NCBI GenBank assembly: GCA_945874455.1
Contig: CAMCHO010000001.1
Span: 28,918 to 92,917 of the forward strand
DNA from: Opitutus sp. GAS368
GTDB taxonomy: Bacteria; Verrucomicrobiota; Verrucomicrobiia; Opitutales; Opitutaceae
Reading direction: 5' to 3'
DNA length: 64,000 nucleotides
Positions 17,790 through 26,494 of the stretch are shown piece by piece. Position 1 is the stretch's first letter. Every line of letters starts with the position of its first letter. The notes beneath the pieces were generated by a model. It was not told the origin of the DNA and did no database searches. It was given only the letters and a program-made list of their open reading frames with translations. The translations under genes and the position numbers were made by a program.

Positions 17790-18530
17790 ATGAACGCCAG
17801 CCCCTCCGCCGCCCCACCCCGCGCTCGCTCGATCCGCCCCCCCGGCGCGCTCGTCATCGAGATCGAGGCCGTCACCAAACTCTACAAGATGGGAACGGAG
17901 ATCATTCACGCGCTCCGTGGGGTGAACCTGAAGATCCATCGCAACGAATACCTCGCGATCATGGGCCCGTCGGGCAGCGGGAAATCCACGCTCATGAACA
18001 TGCTCGGCTGCCTCGATACGCCCACCGCAGGGCGCTACGAGTTTGGCCAAAAAAATGTCGCGACGATGGTCGACGACGAGCTCGCCGAAATCCGCAATCG
18101 TGAGATCGGTTTCGTCTTCCAGACCTTTAACCTCCTGCCCCGCTCCAATGCGCTGCACAACGTCGAGCTTCCGCTGATTTACGCCGGCCTCGGCCGCAGC
18201 GACCGCTTGGAAAAAGCCCAACATGCCTTGGAGAACGTCGGCCTCGGGGATCGGCTCCACCATCGGCCGAATGAACTGTCCGGCGGACAACGCCAGCGCG
18301 TCGCCATCGCGCGGGCCCTCGTCAACGATCCCGCGATCATCCTCGCCGACGAGCCCACCGGAAATCTCGATTCCAAAACGGGCGAAGAAATCATGGCTCT
18401 CTTCGAGCAACTCTATGAACAGGGCCAGACGATTATCGTCGTCACCCACGAAGAAGACATCGCCCGCCATGCTCGCCGCATCGTACGTTTGCGCGACGGC
18501 CTGATCGAGAGCGACGCCGCCGTATTGTGA
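17790..18530 (+). CDS. MacB/LolD-type ABC ATPase
   Basis: 246 residues with Walker A GPSGSGKS (59-66), Q-loop in [10 protein letters not shown] (about 108-117), signature LSGGQRQR (163-170), Walker B IILADEP (183-189) and the switch histidine in VVTHEED. The GNLDSKTG stretch after Walker B is typical of the MacB/LolD/FtsE group, which uses ATP for mechanotransmission rather than direct transport. It lies 44 bp after the adaptor and 13 bp before the first permease. I prefer ATG at 17790 to an in-frame TTG at 17766. About 20 proline/arginine-rich residues precede the ATPase core, which is longer than usual for the family. Confidence 0.92.
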   Translation: MNASPSAAPPRARSIRPPGALVIEIEAVTKLYKMGTEIIHALRGVNLKIHRNEYLAIMGPSGSGKSTLMNMLGCLDTPTAGRYEFGQKNVATMVDDELAEIRNREIGFVFQTFNLLPRSNALHNVELPLIYAGLGRSDRLEKAQHALENVGLGDRLHHRPNELSGGQRQRVAIARALVNDPAIILADEPTGNLDSKTGEEIMALFEQLYEQGQTIIVVTHEEDIARHARRIVRLRDGLIESDAAVL

Positions 18531-18543
18531 GCTGGATTTTCCC

Positions 18544-19794
18544 GTGACCCGCATTGTCTACGAGACCGTCGAGTCCTTCGCCATCGCGTTCGCCCAGATC
18601 GCAGCGAACAAGCTGCGCTCGGCCCTGACCGCGCTCGGGGTAATCATCGGCATTGTGGCCGTCACGCTGATGGGCACCGCCATCCTCGGGATCGACGCCG
18701 GGGTGGAACAAAGCCTTTCCGGGTTTGGCGACGACGTGGTCTACGTGACCAAATGGCCGTGGAAAGACACCAGCGACTGGTGGAATTTCCGCAATCGCCG
18801 CGACATTAACGTCGAGCACGCGCAACCGATCAACGACTGGATCGCCGACCATCCCGAGAGCCCACTCAAACTGGCCGTCCCCGCAGCCAATTGGGGGGCC
18901 AGCGTCATGCGCGGCGAATACCGCGTGAACAATATCCGGATCGTCGGCAGCACCGCGGATCTCGGGCGCATCGTGCGCTCGGATATGAAAGAAGGCCGGT
19001 TCTTCTCCGACATCGAAAATCGTAGTGCCCGCAATGTCGTCGTCGTGGGGTTCGACGTCGCCGATGCCCTCTTTCCCAACGTATCACCGATCGGGAAAGA
19101 AATCCGTATCCGCAATCAACTGTACACCGTCGTCGGCGTGGCGGCACGCCAGGGTAGTTTCTTGGGCCTGTTCAGCTGGGACTCGCAAGTCATCATGCCC
19201 CTCGGCGCCTTCGGACGCTCCTTTCCGGTTCGTTATGCCGAGCCCGAAATTCGCGTGCAGATCGATCTGCAGCGGGCGGAAGAAGCCCGGGACGAGATTC
19301 GCGGCATTATGCGCCGCATGCGCGGACTGAGCCCGGAAAAGAAGGATGATTTTGAAATCAACAGCCAACAAGTGATCCGCGAGCAACTCGACCCCGTGAA
19401 GCGCGGTATCGCCATCGGCGGCCTCTTCATCACGGGCCTCGCCCTCTTCGTCGGTGCCATCGGCATCATGAACATCACCTATGTCAGCGTGAAAGAGCGC
19501 ACCAAGGAGATCGGGACCCGGAAAGCACTCGGGGCGCGTCGCCGCACCATTCTCCTTCAGTTCCTCATCGAGGCCGTGAGCATTTGCGTGCTCGGCGGCA
19601 TGGGCGGACTCGCCATGGCCTGGGGGCTCTCGGCCATCGTGAGCGTGCTGATGCCGACATTCCCTCTGGTCTTTTCCATCGGCCTCGTGCTCCTCGGCCT
19701 CGGAGTCTCGGTCTTCACCGGAATTTTCAGCGGCTTCGCGCCAGCCTGGCAGGCGAGTAAATTGGATCCCGTCGTCGCGTTGCGCTACGAATAA
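18544..19794 (+). CDS. MacB-like ABC permease (first of two)
   Basis: 416 residues in the MacB/FtsX arrangement: one membrane segment near the N-terminus (about 30-50, after NKLRSALTALGVIIGIVAV), a large periplasmic domain, then three segments in the C-terminal third. The conserved loop TKEIGTRKALGARRRTILLQ is the FtsX-domain signature next to the coupling helix. The start is GTG at 18544, 13 bp after the ATPase gene; no ATG lies upstream in frame. The periplasmic domain contains WPWKDTSDWWNFRNRRDI, found in similar form in the next permease, so the two are paralogues that probably form a heterodimer with the shared ATPase. Confidence 0.9.
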   Translation: MTRIVYETVESFAIAFAQIAANKLRSALTALGVIIGIVAVTLMGTAILGIDAGVEQSLSGFGDDVVYVTKWPWKDTSDWWNFRNRRDINVEHAQPINDWIADHPESPLKLAVPAANWGASVMRGEYRVNNIRIVGSTADLGRIVRSDMKEGRFFSDIENRSARNVVVVGFDVADALFPNVSPIGKEIRIRNQLYTVVGVAARQGSFLGLFSWDSQVIMPLGAFGRSFPVRYAEPEIRVQIDLQRAEEARDEIRGIMRRMRGLSPEKKDDFEINSQQVIREQLDPVKRGIAIGGLFITGLALFVGAIGIMNITYVSVKERTKEIGTRKALGARRRTILLQFLIEAVSICVLGGMGGLAMAWGLSAIVSVLMPTFPLVFSIGLVLLGLGVSVFTGIFSGFAPAWQASKLDPVVALRYE

Positions 19795-19806
19795 CTCACC
19801 CGCGCC

Positions 19807-21030
19807 ATGCTCATCGCCGAAATCTTCCGCCTGGCGTTCTCGTCGCTCACCGCGAACAAGCTCCGCTCCAGTCTCACAGTGTTGGGCATCGCCGTCGGCG
19901 TGTTTTCGGTGATCGGAGTCATGACGTTTATCAACGGCATGCGCGGCTCGATCGAAAGCGGCCTGAACGTCCTCGGGGCAAATAGTTTTCAAATCAGCAA
20001 GTTCCCCGCGATCAGCTTTTCCGATTGGAACCGTTTTCGGAACCGGCGCGACGTCACTTACGCTATCGCCAACCGCTTTAAGGATTTGATGGGGGATACC
20101 GCCAAAGTGAATCTGCAGATTGGCCGCGGCGGTCAGGTAGTGAGTTATCGCGACCGCCGCACAAATCCGAATGTGCGCCTCATGGGCACCGACGAGAATT
20201 ACGTCACGGCACTCAACTTCGACATCGTTGCCGGACGTAATCTCGGGGCCGACGATGTGGAATACGGGAGGCCCGTCTGCCTCCTCGGTTCAGATGTCGT
20301 CCTGAAGCTGTTCCCCGGCGAAGAAGCGCTCGGTCAAGGGGTCCGCATGAACGGCCAGAATTACACCGTCGTCGGCCTGCTCGCGCCGAAAGGAACGGCG
20401 TTTGGCGGAAATCCCGATGCTTTGGTGATCACGCCGATTTCACGGTTCCTCGCGGTTTACGGGCGCTCCATGCGCTCGATCAATCTGAACGTGCAGGCAC
20501 CCAGCCAAGCCGAGCTCGCGGCGACCCAAGAGAAATCCGTTGGGATGATGCGTCTCGTGCGCGGACTGCGTCCGGAAGACCTCAATGACTTCGAGATATT
20601 TTCAAACGAATCGCTGATCGATGCTTTCAATAAAATCGCCGACGTCGTTTCCGCGGGCGCCCTGATCATCAGTGCGATCGCGTTGCTCGCTTCGGGGGTG
20701 GGCGTCATGAATATTATGCTCGTGAGCGTGACGGAGCGCACCAAGGAGATCGGCATCCGCAAGAGCATCGGCGCTAAGAAACGCAGCATTCTCCTGCAAT
20801 TTCTCGCCGAGGCCGTCGCACTCTCGCTGATCGGCGGGATCGCCGGTGTCGCCGTCGGAGTGGGCGGGGGTAATGCCGCCGCCTACTTCATGAATACCGA
20901 GATTAATTTCCCGTGGATGTGGGCCGGTATCGGTCTCGCCGTGTGCGGCGGTATCGGCGTGATTTTCGGCCTCTACCCCGCCTGGAAAGCCGCGTCACTC
21001 GATCCGATCGAGGCGCTGCGTTACGAGTGA
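19807..21030 (+). CDS. MacB-like ABC permease (second of two)
   Basis: 407 residues with the same plan as the preceding permease: NKLRSSLTVLGIAVGVFSVI at the first membrane segment, a periplasmic domain with FSDWNRFRNRRDVTYA, then TKEIGIRKSIGAKKRSILLQ and three C-terminal membrane segments. Twelve bases separate the two permease genes, so they are cotranscribed and probably function as a pair. An adaptor with two different permeases and a separate ATPase is common in this phylum and in Bacteroidetes; substrates could be peptides, lipids or antibiotics, and cannot be told from sequence. ATG at 19807. Confidence 0.9.
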   Translation: MLIAEIFRLAFSSLTANKLRSSLTVLGIAVGVFSVIGVMTFINGMRGSIESGLNVLGANSFQISKFPAISFSDWNRFRNRRDVTYAIANRFKDLMGDTAKVNLQIGRGGQVVSYRDRRTNPNVRLMGTDENYVTALNFDIVAGRNLGADDVEYGRPVCLLGSDVVLKLFPGEEALGQGVRMNGQNYTVVGLLAPKGTAFGGNPDALVITPISRFLAVYGRSMRSINLNVQAPSQAELAATQEKSVGMMRLVRGLRPEDLNDFEIFSNESLIDAFNKIADVVSAGALIISAIALLASGVGVMNIMLVSVTERTKEIGIRKSIGAKKRSILLQFLAEAVALSLIGGIAGVAVGVGGGNAAAYFMNTEINFPWMWAGIGLAVCGGIGVIFGLYPAWKAASLDPIEALRYE

Positions 21031-21032
21031 AC

Positions 21033-21087
21033 GGATTTTCGATTTTAGAATTTCGTTCACAGGGAAACCGAAAATCCGGAATCGAAG
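21033..21087. repeat. Heptamer-like inverted repeat between convergent genes
   Basis: GATTTTC, GATTTTA, GAATTTC run from 21034. GGATTTTCG (21033-21041) is the exact reverse complement of CGAAAATCC (21069-21077). It sits between two stop codons of genes facing each other, where a bidirectional terminator would be expected. Confidence 0.65.
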
Positions 21088-21092
21088 CTCCG

Positions 21093-22310
21093 TCACCCGC
21101 GCCGAATTTCCGAGCCTTGGAACCGGAGCTGAACCCGGAAAACTTTCTTGATGCGGCAGGTGATCAGGCCCGTGGCGACATCGAATTTCTCCGGCACTTC
21201 GATCCGGTGGATATCCACGACGGCATGAAATCCGCGCTCTGAAAATACGTCGATCAACATGGCCAAGGCGGTGGGGTCACCGAGGAGTGCTTCTTCGGTA
21301 TTCACCAACGCCGCACCCGAGATAGCGTGGCGTTGCACAATCGGCAGAATTTTTTTTGCGATGAAACTAACGACCTGGCCAAAAAGTTCCGGCTGGCCGA
21401 ATTCGTAACCATCGAGGCGCTTCACCAGTTCCTGCCGAGCGTGGACGATAATTTCATTGGCCACGGGCACATGCCGCAGGCGATCCACCGTGCGCGGGTC
21501 GAGTTCGAGGGTGCTTTGGTAGTTGAGCTCCTTGAGGATGTTTTGCTCGACCTCGTGCAGCGTGCCGTGCGCGTTGATGAAGTGATAGTGGAAGGTTTCC
21601 TTGAGTGACTGCAGCGCGTCCCACGTCTGGTCCTTAAACACCCGGTAGCGCCGACGGGCGAGTCCTTCGTCATGGTCCGTCGGACGATCTTCAATCATTT
21701 CCCCGACCCCCGAACGCAGCACTTCGTCGTTGTGCGCCCTCGTCTCCGTTCCACGCCTGAGCTGACGGGCGACCGACTCCTTTTCATCCACAAACAGCAC
21801 CATGATGTGCACCGTGGGTTGACGAAAATGGATGCTCAAAGGGGAGCCGTAAAACTCGCGCCGCAGACCATGCATTTTCCCCACGAGGAGCTTCAAGCAC
21901 TCGACCTGCACATGGGTGCGCGGGAATCCGTCGAGAATGGCGCCATCGTGATAATCGTTACGGAGCAGGCAACGCAGCAGCAGACCGACCACCTCGCGGT
22001 CCCCCACCATATTACCACCATCCTTGAGCGACTTGGCCTCGGGCGAATCGAGGAGAGCGCTGATGACGATCGGTGGGCACGTCAGACCGCGGGCTTGGGT
22101 GATAAACGCGGTGTTGGTGCCTTTGCCGGAGCCCGGAGCACCACCGAGGAGAATGATCTCTTTGGGAAACCGCAGGTTTTCCCGCCCAAATTCTTCCTCC
22201 AAGCGCTGCCAAACGGAACTAAAGATCAATTGAGCGTCCTTGATTTCGAGGTCAGTCAGCTTGGGAGCTGCCGGGGCAGAGGGTTGAAGTGGGAGAGCGG
22301 GCGTAGACAT
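21093..22310 (-). CDS. Adenylate kinase-like nucleoside monophosphate kinase, extended
   Basis: 405 residues, about twice the length of a normal adenylate kinase. The P-loop GGAPGSGKGT is at 56-65, preceded by EIILL, and the NMP-binding motif DGFPRT is at 127-132, both as in Adk. About 48 residues precede the P-loop. After the kinase core there are roughly 150 extra residues (from about 250) with no family I can name, including EVEQNILKELNYQSTLELDPRTVDRL. The protein probably transfers phosphate between ATP and a nucleoside monophosphate; the extension may add regulation or oligomerisation. I chose ATG at 22310 (MSTPALPL) because the open frame upstream has low-complexity sequence. It is convergent with the efflux operon. 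Confidence 0.78.
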   Translation of the reverse strand: MSTPALPLQPSAPAAPKLTDLEIKDAQLIFSSVWQRLEEEFGRENLRFPKEIILLGGAPGSGKGTNTAFITQARGLTCPPIVISALLDSPEAKSLKDGGNMVGDREVVGLLLRCLLRNDYHDGAILDGFPRTHVQVECLKLLVGKMHGLRREFYGSPLSIHFRQPTVHIMVLFVDEKESVARQLRRGTETRAHNDEVLRSGVGEMIEDRPTDHDEGLARRRYRVFKDQTWDALQSLKETFHYHFINAHGTLHEVEQNILKELNYQSTLELDPRTVDRLRHVPVANEIIVHARQELVKRLDGYEFGQPELFGQVVSFIAKKILPIVQRHAISGAALVNTEEALLGDPTALAMLIDVFSERGFHAVVDIHRIEVPEKFDVATGLITCRIKKVFRVQLRFQGSEIRRG

Positions 22311-22524
22311 GACGTGTGACGAGGAGGTGGCGCGAGGGCCTAGAGGGTTTTGCGGGCGGGGCGGACACAAGAAAAATCTGCCGTTCCTCGCCGCCGAGGG
22401 TGCAGCTCCCGATGCCTTCCGCAGACTCAAGGCGATCGCGGAGGAGTCGTTCGGCTCGGTTTTTATCGAGCTCAAACTCCGCTCCGAGGATGGCGTGGAG
22501 GCGCTCGCGAAACTCCGACCGCAC
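22252..22524 (-). CDS. Possible small protein overlapping the kinase start
   Basis: A 90-residue frame whose first 55 residues look protein-like (MRSEFRERLHAILGAEFELD, then a charged helix and a short strand with FLVSAPP), with a normal codon third-position pattern. The rest runs into the start of the adenylate kinase-like gene in another frame and becomes low-complexity. It could be a real small gene, an overlapping gene, or chance. There is no recognised family. Confidence 0.25.
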   Translation of the reverse strand: MRSEFRERLHAILGAEFELDKNRAERLLRDRLESAEGIGSCTLGGEERQIFLVSAPPAKPSRPSRHLLVTRHVYARSPTSTLCPGSSQAD

Positions 22525-22574
22525 CCACCTCGCTCGCGGGCGCGGGGTTACGACTCGGGGCCGCAGTGGGCGGC

Positions 22575-25181
22575 CTACGTTTTCTTGGTGATGATGCGTG
22601 GCGCCGTTTCCATCTGGCCGCGGGTAACGCCGAGTTGGTTGATGAGTTTGAGCTCACGCCACAGGTCCGCGCCGGTGATTTCACCGCGCATGAGTTGGCC
22701 GTAGCGCGTCAACGTCCGCGTGACCTCGTCGGCACTCTCATTGACGAATTCGACGCGGAAGCTACGGGCACCGAGTTCGATCAGCCGCGAGACATATTCG
22801 GCGCCGGTCTGGGCGCGATTATTGAAGACCGTGTTGCGGCAGCCGGCGTCGGCCTTGAGCGGGAGTTCGGCGCCGACCCGATCACGGAGGGCGACCCGGT
22901 GGGTGTCGCAAGGACGACCGCAGTCGCGGTAGTCTTTCCCCTTGGACAGAAATGCGCAGAACACACAGTGCTCCATATGAAACATCGGCATGTGCTGGTG
23001 CACCGTGATATCGAACCACGTACCCGGCGCGCCGTGGAGCAGCGCTTCGAGTTGCGTGATATTCAGGTCGTAACTCGCCGTGACGCGCTCGAGGCCGTGG
23101 TGCTGGAGCAGGTACTCAGCCGTGAGCGGGTTGGCGACGTTGAGCGAGAAATCGCCACGGCAGCGGTCAGTTTTGAAAAATGCGAGATGGTCGTGATTGC
23201 GCACGAGATAGCCGTCGGCGTCGGACGAACGCACCTGTTTCAGAATCCACTCCTCTCCGGGTTTGAAGACGCGGGGCGGGGCAACCCAGATCGACGCCCT
23301 GCGCGCGTCGAGGGGAGCTAGGTCCTGGGGCATGGGGTCTAGAGAGCGCTGGAGTTCGCGGAAGCGGGCGACGGCGTCACGGTAGTGCTTCGGATTCTCG
23401 AACTCACAATACAGGGTGCGCGCACCCGCAGACCAAGCGGCGTCGAGCTGTTCGAGGAGGCGGATGACGGCGATGAGCTCGGGGGGGCGCTCCGCTGCGG
23501 CGGTCACCGGCAAAGCTGAAAGCGTGGAGCGACGAGGTGCGCTCTCCGCGAGCTGCCAGCGCTGCGGAAGCGCACAGAGCGTTTCGAGCGCGCTGGCGGA
23601 TTCGCGCCGGAGGCGGTTCAGTTCGCTGATGGGGAGAATCACGTCGCCTTCGAGGTGGGAGTGCAGAGCGCCGAGCTTGAAGGGCGTGCCGCCGAGGCGG
23701 CCGAGTTGCTCGCGGAGGCGCTCCGGCGTGAGGGGCTGTTTCTCAGCGGCCGCGAGTGGGACGGCGGAATCCAGCTGGACGACATGGCCGTGACCATCGT
23801 TGGCAATGAGCGTCAGCGGCGCGCCCGTGCGCCCGTGGACTTCGAGCGTGATCGGGCGCTGAAACCGAATCTGCTCACCCTCAAACGTCGTGCGCACTTC
23901 GCGATCGAGCGCGGGGTCGTTGGTCTTCCAGACGAGCTGTCCACTGCGCACCCGACGCCAGTCGATATCACCGTGGCCGAAACGCAGCATAGTTTCACCG
24001 GTGCGACTGGTCTCGACTTGGTAAACTCGGCCGCCCTGCTCACGCTCATCGGGTTTGCCGGCGTCGAAGACGAGGCCGTCGCCGGGTTTCAACGGCGCCG
24101 CAAGACGAAGCGCAACGGAGTCGTTTTCTACCCGCGCCACTTCGCCAAGGAAGACGCCGCGCTTGGTCCCGAAGCGGGCGTGGGCGAGCTTTTGATTGTC
24201 AATCCCACGAAACCAGCCGGTGAAAAGACCGCGGGAGAAACTCATCTCGAGTTCGTAGCGGGCCGTCTGCGCCTCGAATTTCGGAGCTGCGACACCCGTG
24301 AGGTCGGCCATCACTTTATCGAGCGCCTGGCGATAAACCCGCGTAATGCTGGCAACGTATTCAGGAGACTTGAGGCGACCCTCGATCTTCAGCGAGGACA
24401 CTCCGACGCGAACGAGGTCGGGCAAAACCTCGAGGCCAGAGAGGTCTTGCGGGCTGAGCAGATAACGTTTGTCGCCGAGGGGAACCTGGACGCCGTCCGA
24501 GATCAAGTCGTACGGCAAACGGCAGGCTTGGGCACATTCGCCGCGATTGGCGGAGCGTCCGCCGAGGGACTCACTCGTGAGACACTGGCCGGAATACGCG
24601 ACACAGAGGGCGCCATGCACAAACACCTCAAGAGGCAGCGGACGCGGCGCGTTGCGCGCTGAGTGCGGAGCGTCGGCAAGCTGAGCCGCCTGAATCGACG
24701 CAATATCCGCGAGGGAATTTTCGCGGGCGAGGACGACCAGCTGGGCCCCGAGTTCGCGGGCGAAGGCCACGCCGGCGGCACTCGTGATCGTCATCTGCGT
24801 CGAGCAATGAATCGGGAAATCTGGCGACAGCCGACGAATGAGCCGGCAGATCCCGACATCTTGCACAATGGCGGCGTCGACTCCGCTCGCGATGATCGTG
24901 CGGAGGTAGTCCTCCGCGTCGGCGAGCTCGTTGGTGAAGATGAGGGTATTGAATGTGACGTAGCCCTTCACGCCGCGCCGGTGGAGAAATTCCATCAGCG
25001 CGGGCAGATCAGCCTGGGTGAAATTTTTCGCCCGCATCCGGGCGTTGAAACGCTCGAGCCCAAAGTAGATCGCATCGGCCCCGTTTTCGATGGCGGCACG
25101 GGCGCACTCCCAATCGCCAGCCGGGGCGAGGAGCTCGGGACGTTTGAACGTGGCTGAGGGCGTGGGCGTGGGGGCACTCAT
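22575..25181 (-). CDS. U32 family protein (RlhA-like), 868 aa
   Basis: The N-terminal half has the U32 collagenase-like fold: PELLAPAGDWE, then DAIYFGLERFNAR, and the cysteine set C193, C200, C216, C220 in YSGQC...SANRGECAQACR, which in the family binds an iron-sulfur cluster. The middle matches the region of the DUF3656 domain found in E. coli RlhA, which hydroxylates 23S rRNA cytidine 2501. The C-terminal quarter adds another U32-like portion with further cysteines (HCVFCAFLSKGKDYRDCGRPCD). At 868 residues it is longer than RlhA (about 650). An RNA hydroxylation role is by homology; the extra C-terminal part is not explained. ATG at 25181 follows the MFS stop at once, so the two genes are cotranscribed. 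Confidence 0.82.
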   Translation of the reverse strand: MSAPTPTPSATFKRPELLAPAGDWECARAAIENGADAIYFGLERFNARMRAKNFTQADLPALMEFLHRRGVKGYVTFNTLIFTNELADAEDYLRTIIASGVDAAIVQDVGICRLIRRLSPDFPIHCSTQMTITSAAGVAFARELGAQLVVLARENSLADIASIQAAQLADAPHSARNAPRPLPLEVFVHGALCVAYSGQCLTSESLGGRSANRGECAQACRLPYDLISDGVQVPLGDKRYLLSPQDLSGLEVLPDLVRVGVSSLKIEGRLKSPEYVASITRVYRQALDKVMADLTGVAAPKFEAQTARYELEMSFSRGLFTGWFRGIDNQKLAHARFGTKRGVFLGEVARVENDSVALRLAAPLKPGDGLVFDAGKPDEREQGGRVYQVETSRTGETMLRFGHGDIDWRRVRSGQLVWKTNDPALDREVRTTFEGEQIRFQRPITLEVHGRTGAPLTLIANDGHGHVVQLDSAVPLAAAEKQPLTPERLREQLGRLGGTPFKLGALHSHLEGDVILPISELNRLRRESASALETLCALPQRWQLAESAPRRSTLSALPVTAAAERPPELIAVIRLLEQLDAAWSAGARTLYCEFENPKHYRDAVARFRELQRSLDPMPQDLAPLDARRASIWVAPPRVFKPGEEWILKQVRSSDADGYLVRNHDHLAFFKTDRCRGDFSLNVANPLTAEYLLQHHGLERVTASYDLNITQLEALLHGAPGTWFDITVHQHMPMFHMEHCVFCAFLSKGKDYRDCGRPCDTHRVALRDRVGAELPLKADAGCRNTVFNNRAQTGAEYVSRLIELGARSFRVEFVNESADEVTRTLTRYGQLMRGEITGADLWRELKLINQLGVTRGQMETAPRIITKKT

Positions 25182-25182
25182 G

Positions 25183-26454
25183 TTAGGCAGCGGTAGCGAG
25201 CGGTTCGGCGAGAGCAGATTTTTTTGTGGCCGGGATCGCGACGTGCGGGGCCGCGTTGCGCAGCACCGCGGCGAGCACAACGGTGAGCGCAAAGAAGCCG
25301 ACGGCGATGTAACCAAGAATGTGATATCCCACGAGGTGGCCCGCCGGGTCCCGCGTGACGAACACGCCCGCCAGCGCCGTCGCGAGCGCACTCGCGGCTT
25401 GTTGCAACGCGGCATTCACGGCCATGAAGCCACCGCGATAACGCGATTCGACCGCGTTCGTAATCATCGTCATCGCCGGAGCGAAGCGCCCGGACATCGT
25501 GACCATAAAGAACGCCATCATCATTGAAACAAACCCGAGAGAGGACGCCCCCAAATGCGTGATGATCACCGCGACCGCGGCCGCCGCGGCCGAGATACCG
25601 GTGAGCAAACGAAGACGGTTCACGTGGTCGCTGAGCCAGCCGATGACCGGCATGCTGACCGAGGCGCACACTCCACCGACGACGTAGGCGATCGGCAGCT
25701 CCGACTCGGCAATCCCCATATTAGCAACCATGGAGGGTGCGACAAACGGCACGAGGCAGCCGCCGCCCATGATCAGCACGGCGCCCAGCGCGAGGGCGCG
25801 CAGATGAATGCCGTGCGTGAGGATCTCGCGCATCTGACGAATGGGTTCGTGGCCGTGCACGGCGGTGCGCAGGTGCGGCAGCGCGAGCGCGGCAAGCGTC
25901 AAGGTCAGCACGGCGCAGCCAGCCAACATGAAGAACGGCGCGTGCCACCCGAATTTTCCGGCCAAAATCAAGCCGGCCGGCACGCCCAAGACCGAAGCCA
26001 TCGGAAACGCTGACATCACGACGCTCGTGGCCCGCCCGCGTCGCTCCGGCGGAATCACGTCGGCGATCATGGCGTTGACGAGCGCTCCGGCGAGTCCGCC
26101 GAAAGCGCCAGCAGCGAGACGCGCCACGAGCAGCCAGTGGTGGGTCGGGGCCAGGGCGCAGGCGAGCGTCGTGAGGCCGAATCCGGTGTAGGTGATGAGC
26201 AGCGCGCGCTTGCGGTCGAAGCGGTCCATGAAAAAGCCTCCGATAAATCCGGAGACGGCGGCCGCGAGCCCGTACGAGGCGACGAGGTGGGTGAACTGGG
26301 CGGGAGTGATGTCGAACACTCGCATGAGCTGCGCACCGAGCGGCATCATGATCATGAAATCGATGATGTGCGTGAATTGTACCGCACCAAGCGCGAGCAG
26401 CGTCGTGATTTCGCGACCCTTGGTGAGGGCATGGTGATCGGCGCTGGCAGGCAT
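25183..26454 (-). CDS. MFS transporter, 423 aa
   Basis: An integral membrane protein with about twelve hydrophobic segments. The loop after the second segment reads GGFFMDRFDRKRALL, a good match to MFS motif A (GxxxDRxGRKR). The family moves small molecules by proton antiport or symport; this branch resembles drug/sugar efflux proteins, but the substrate cannot be read from sequence. I chose ATG at 26454 (MPASADHH), since the longer frame would overlap the upstream regulator gene. The regulator stop is 40 bp upstream on the same strand and the U32 gene starts next to this gene's stop, which suggests one transcript: regulator, transporter, U32 protein. Confidence 0.85.
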   Translation of the reverse strand: MPASADHHALTKGREITTLLALGAVQFTHIIDFMIMMPLGAQLMRVFDITPAQFTHLVASYGLAAAVSGFIGGFFMDRFDRKRALLITYTGFGLTTLACALAPTHHWLLVARLAAGAFGGLAGALVNAMIADVIPPERRGRATSVVMSAFPMASVLGVPAGLILAGKFGWHAPFFMLAGCAVLTLTLAALALPHLRTAVHGHEPIRQMREILTHGIHLRALALGAVLIMGGGCLVPFVAPSMVANMGIAESELPIAYVVGGVCASVSMPVIGWLSDHVNRLRLLTGISAAAAAVAVIITHLGASSLGFVSMMMAFFMVTMSGRFAPAMTMITNAVESRYRGGFMAVNAALQQAASALATALAGVFVTRDPAGHLVGYHILGYIAVGFFALTVVLAAVLRNAAPHVAIPATKKSALAEPLATAA

Positions 26455-26494
26455 GAGGGGAGGAGCGTTGGCCTTTTTACCCAAAGCGCAATTG

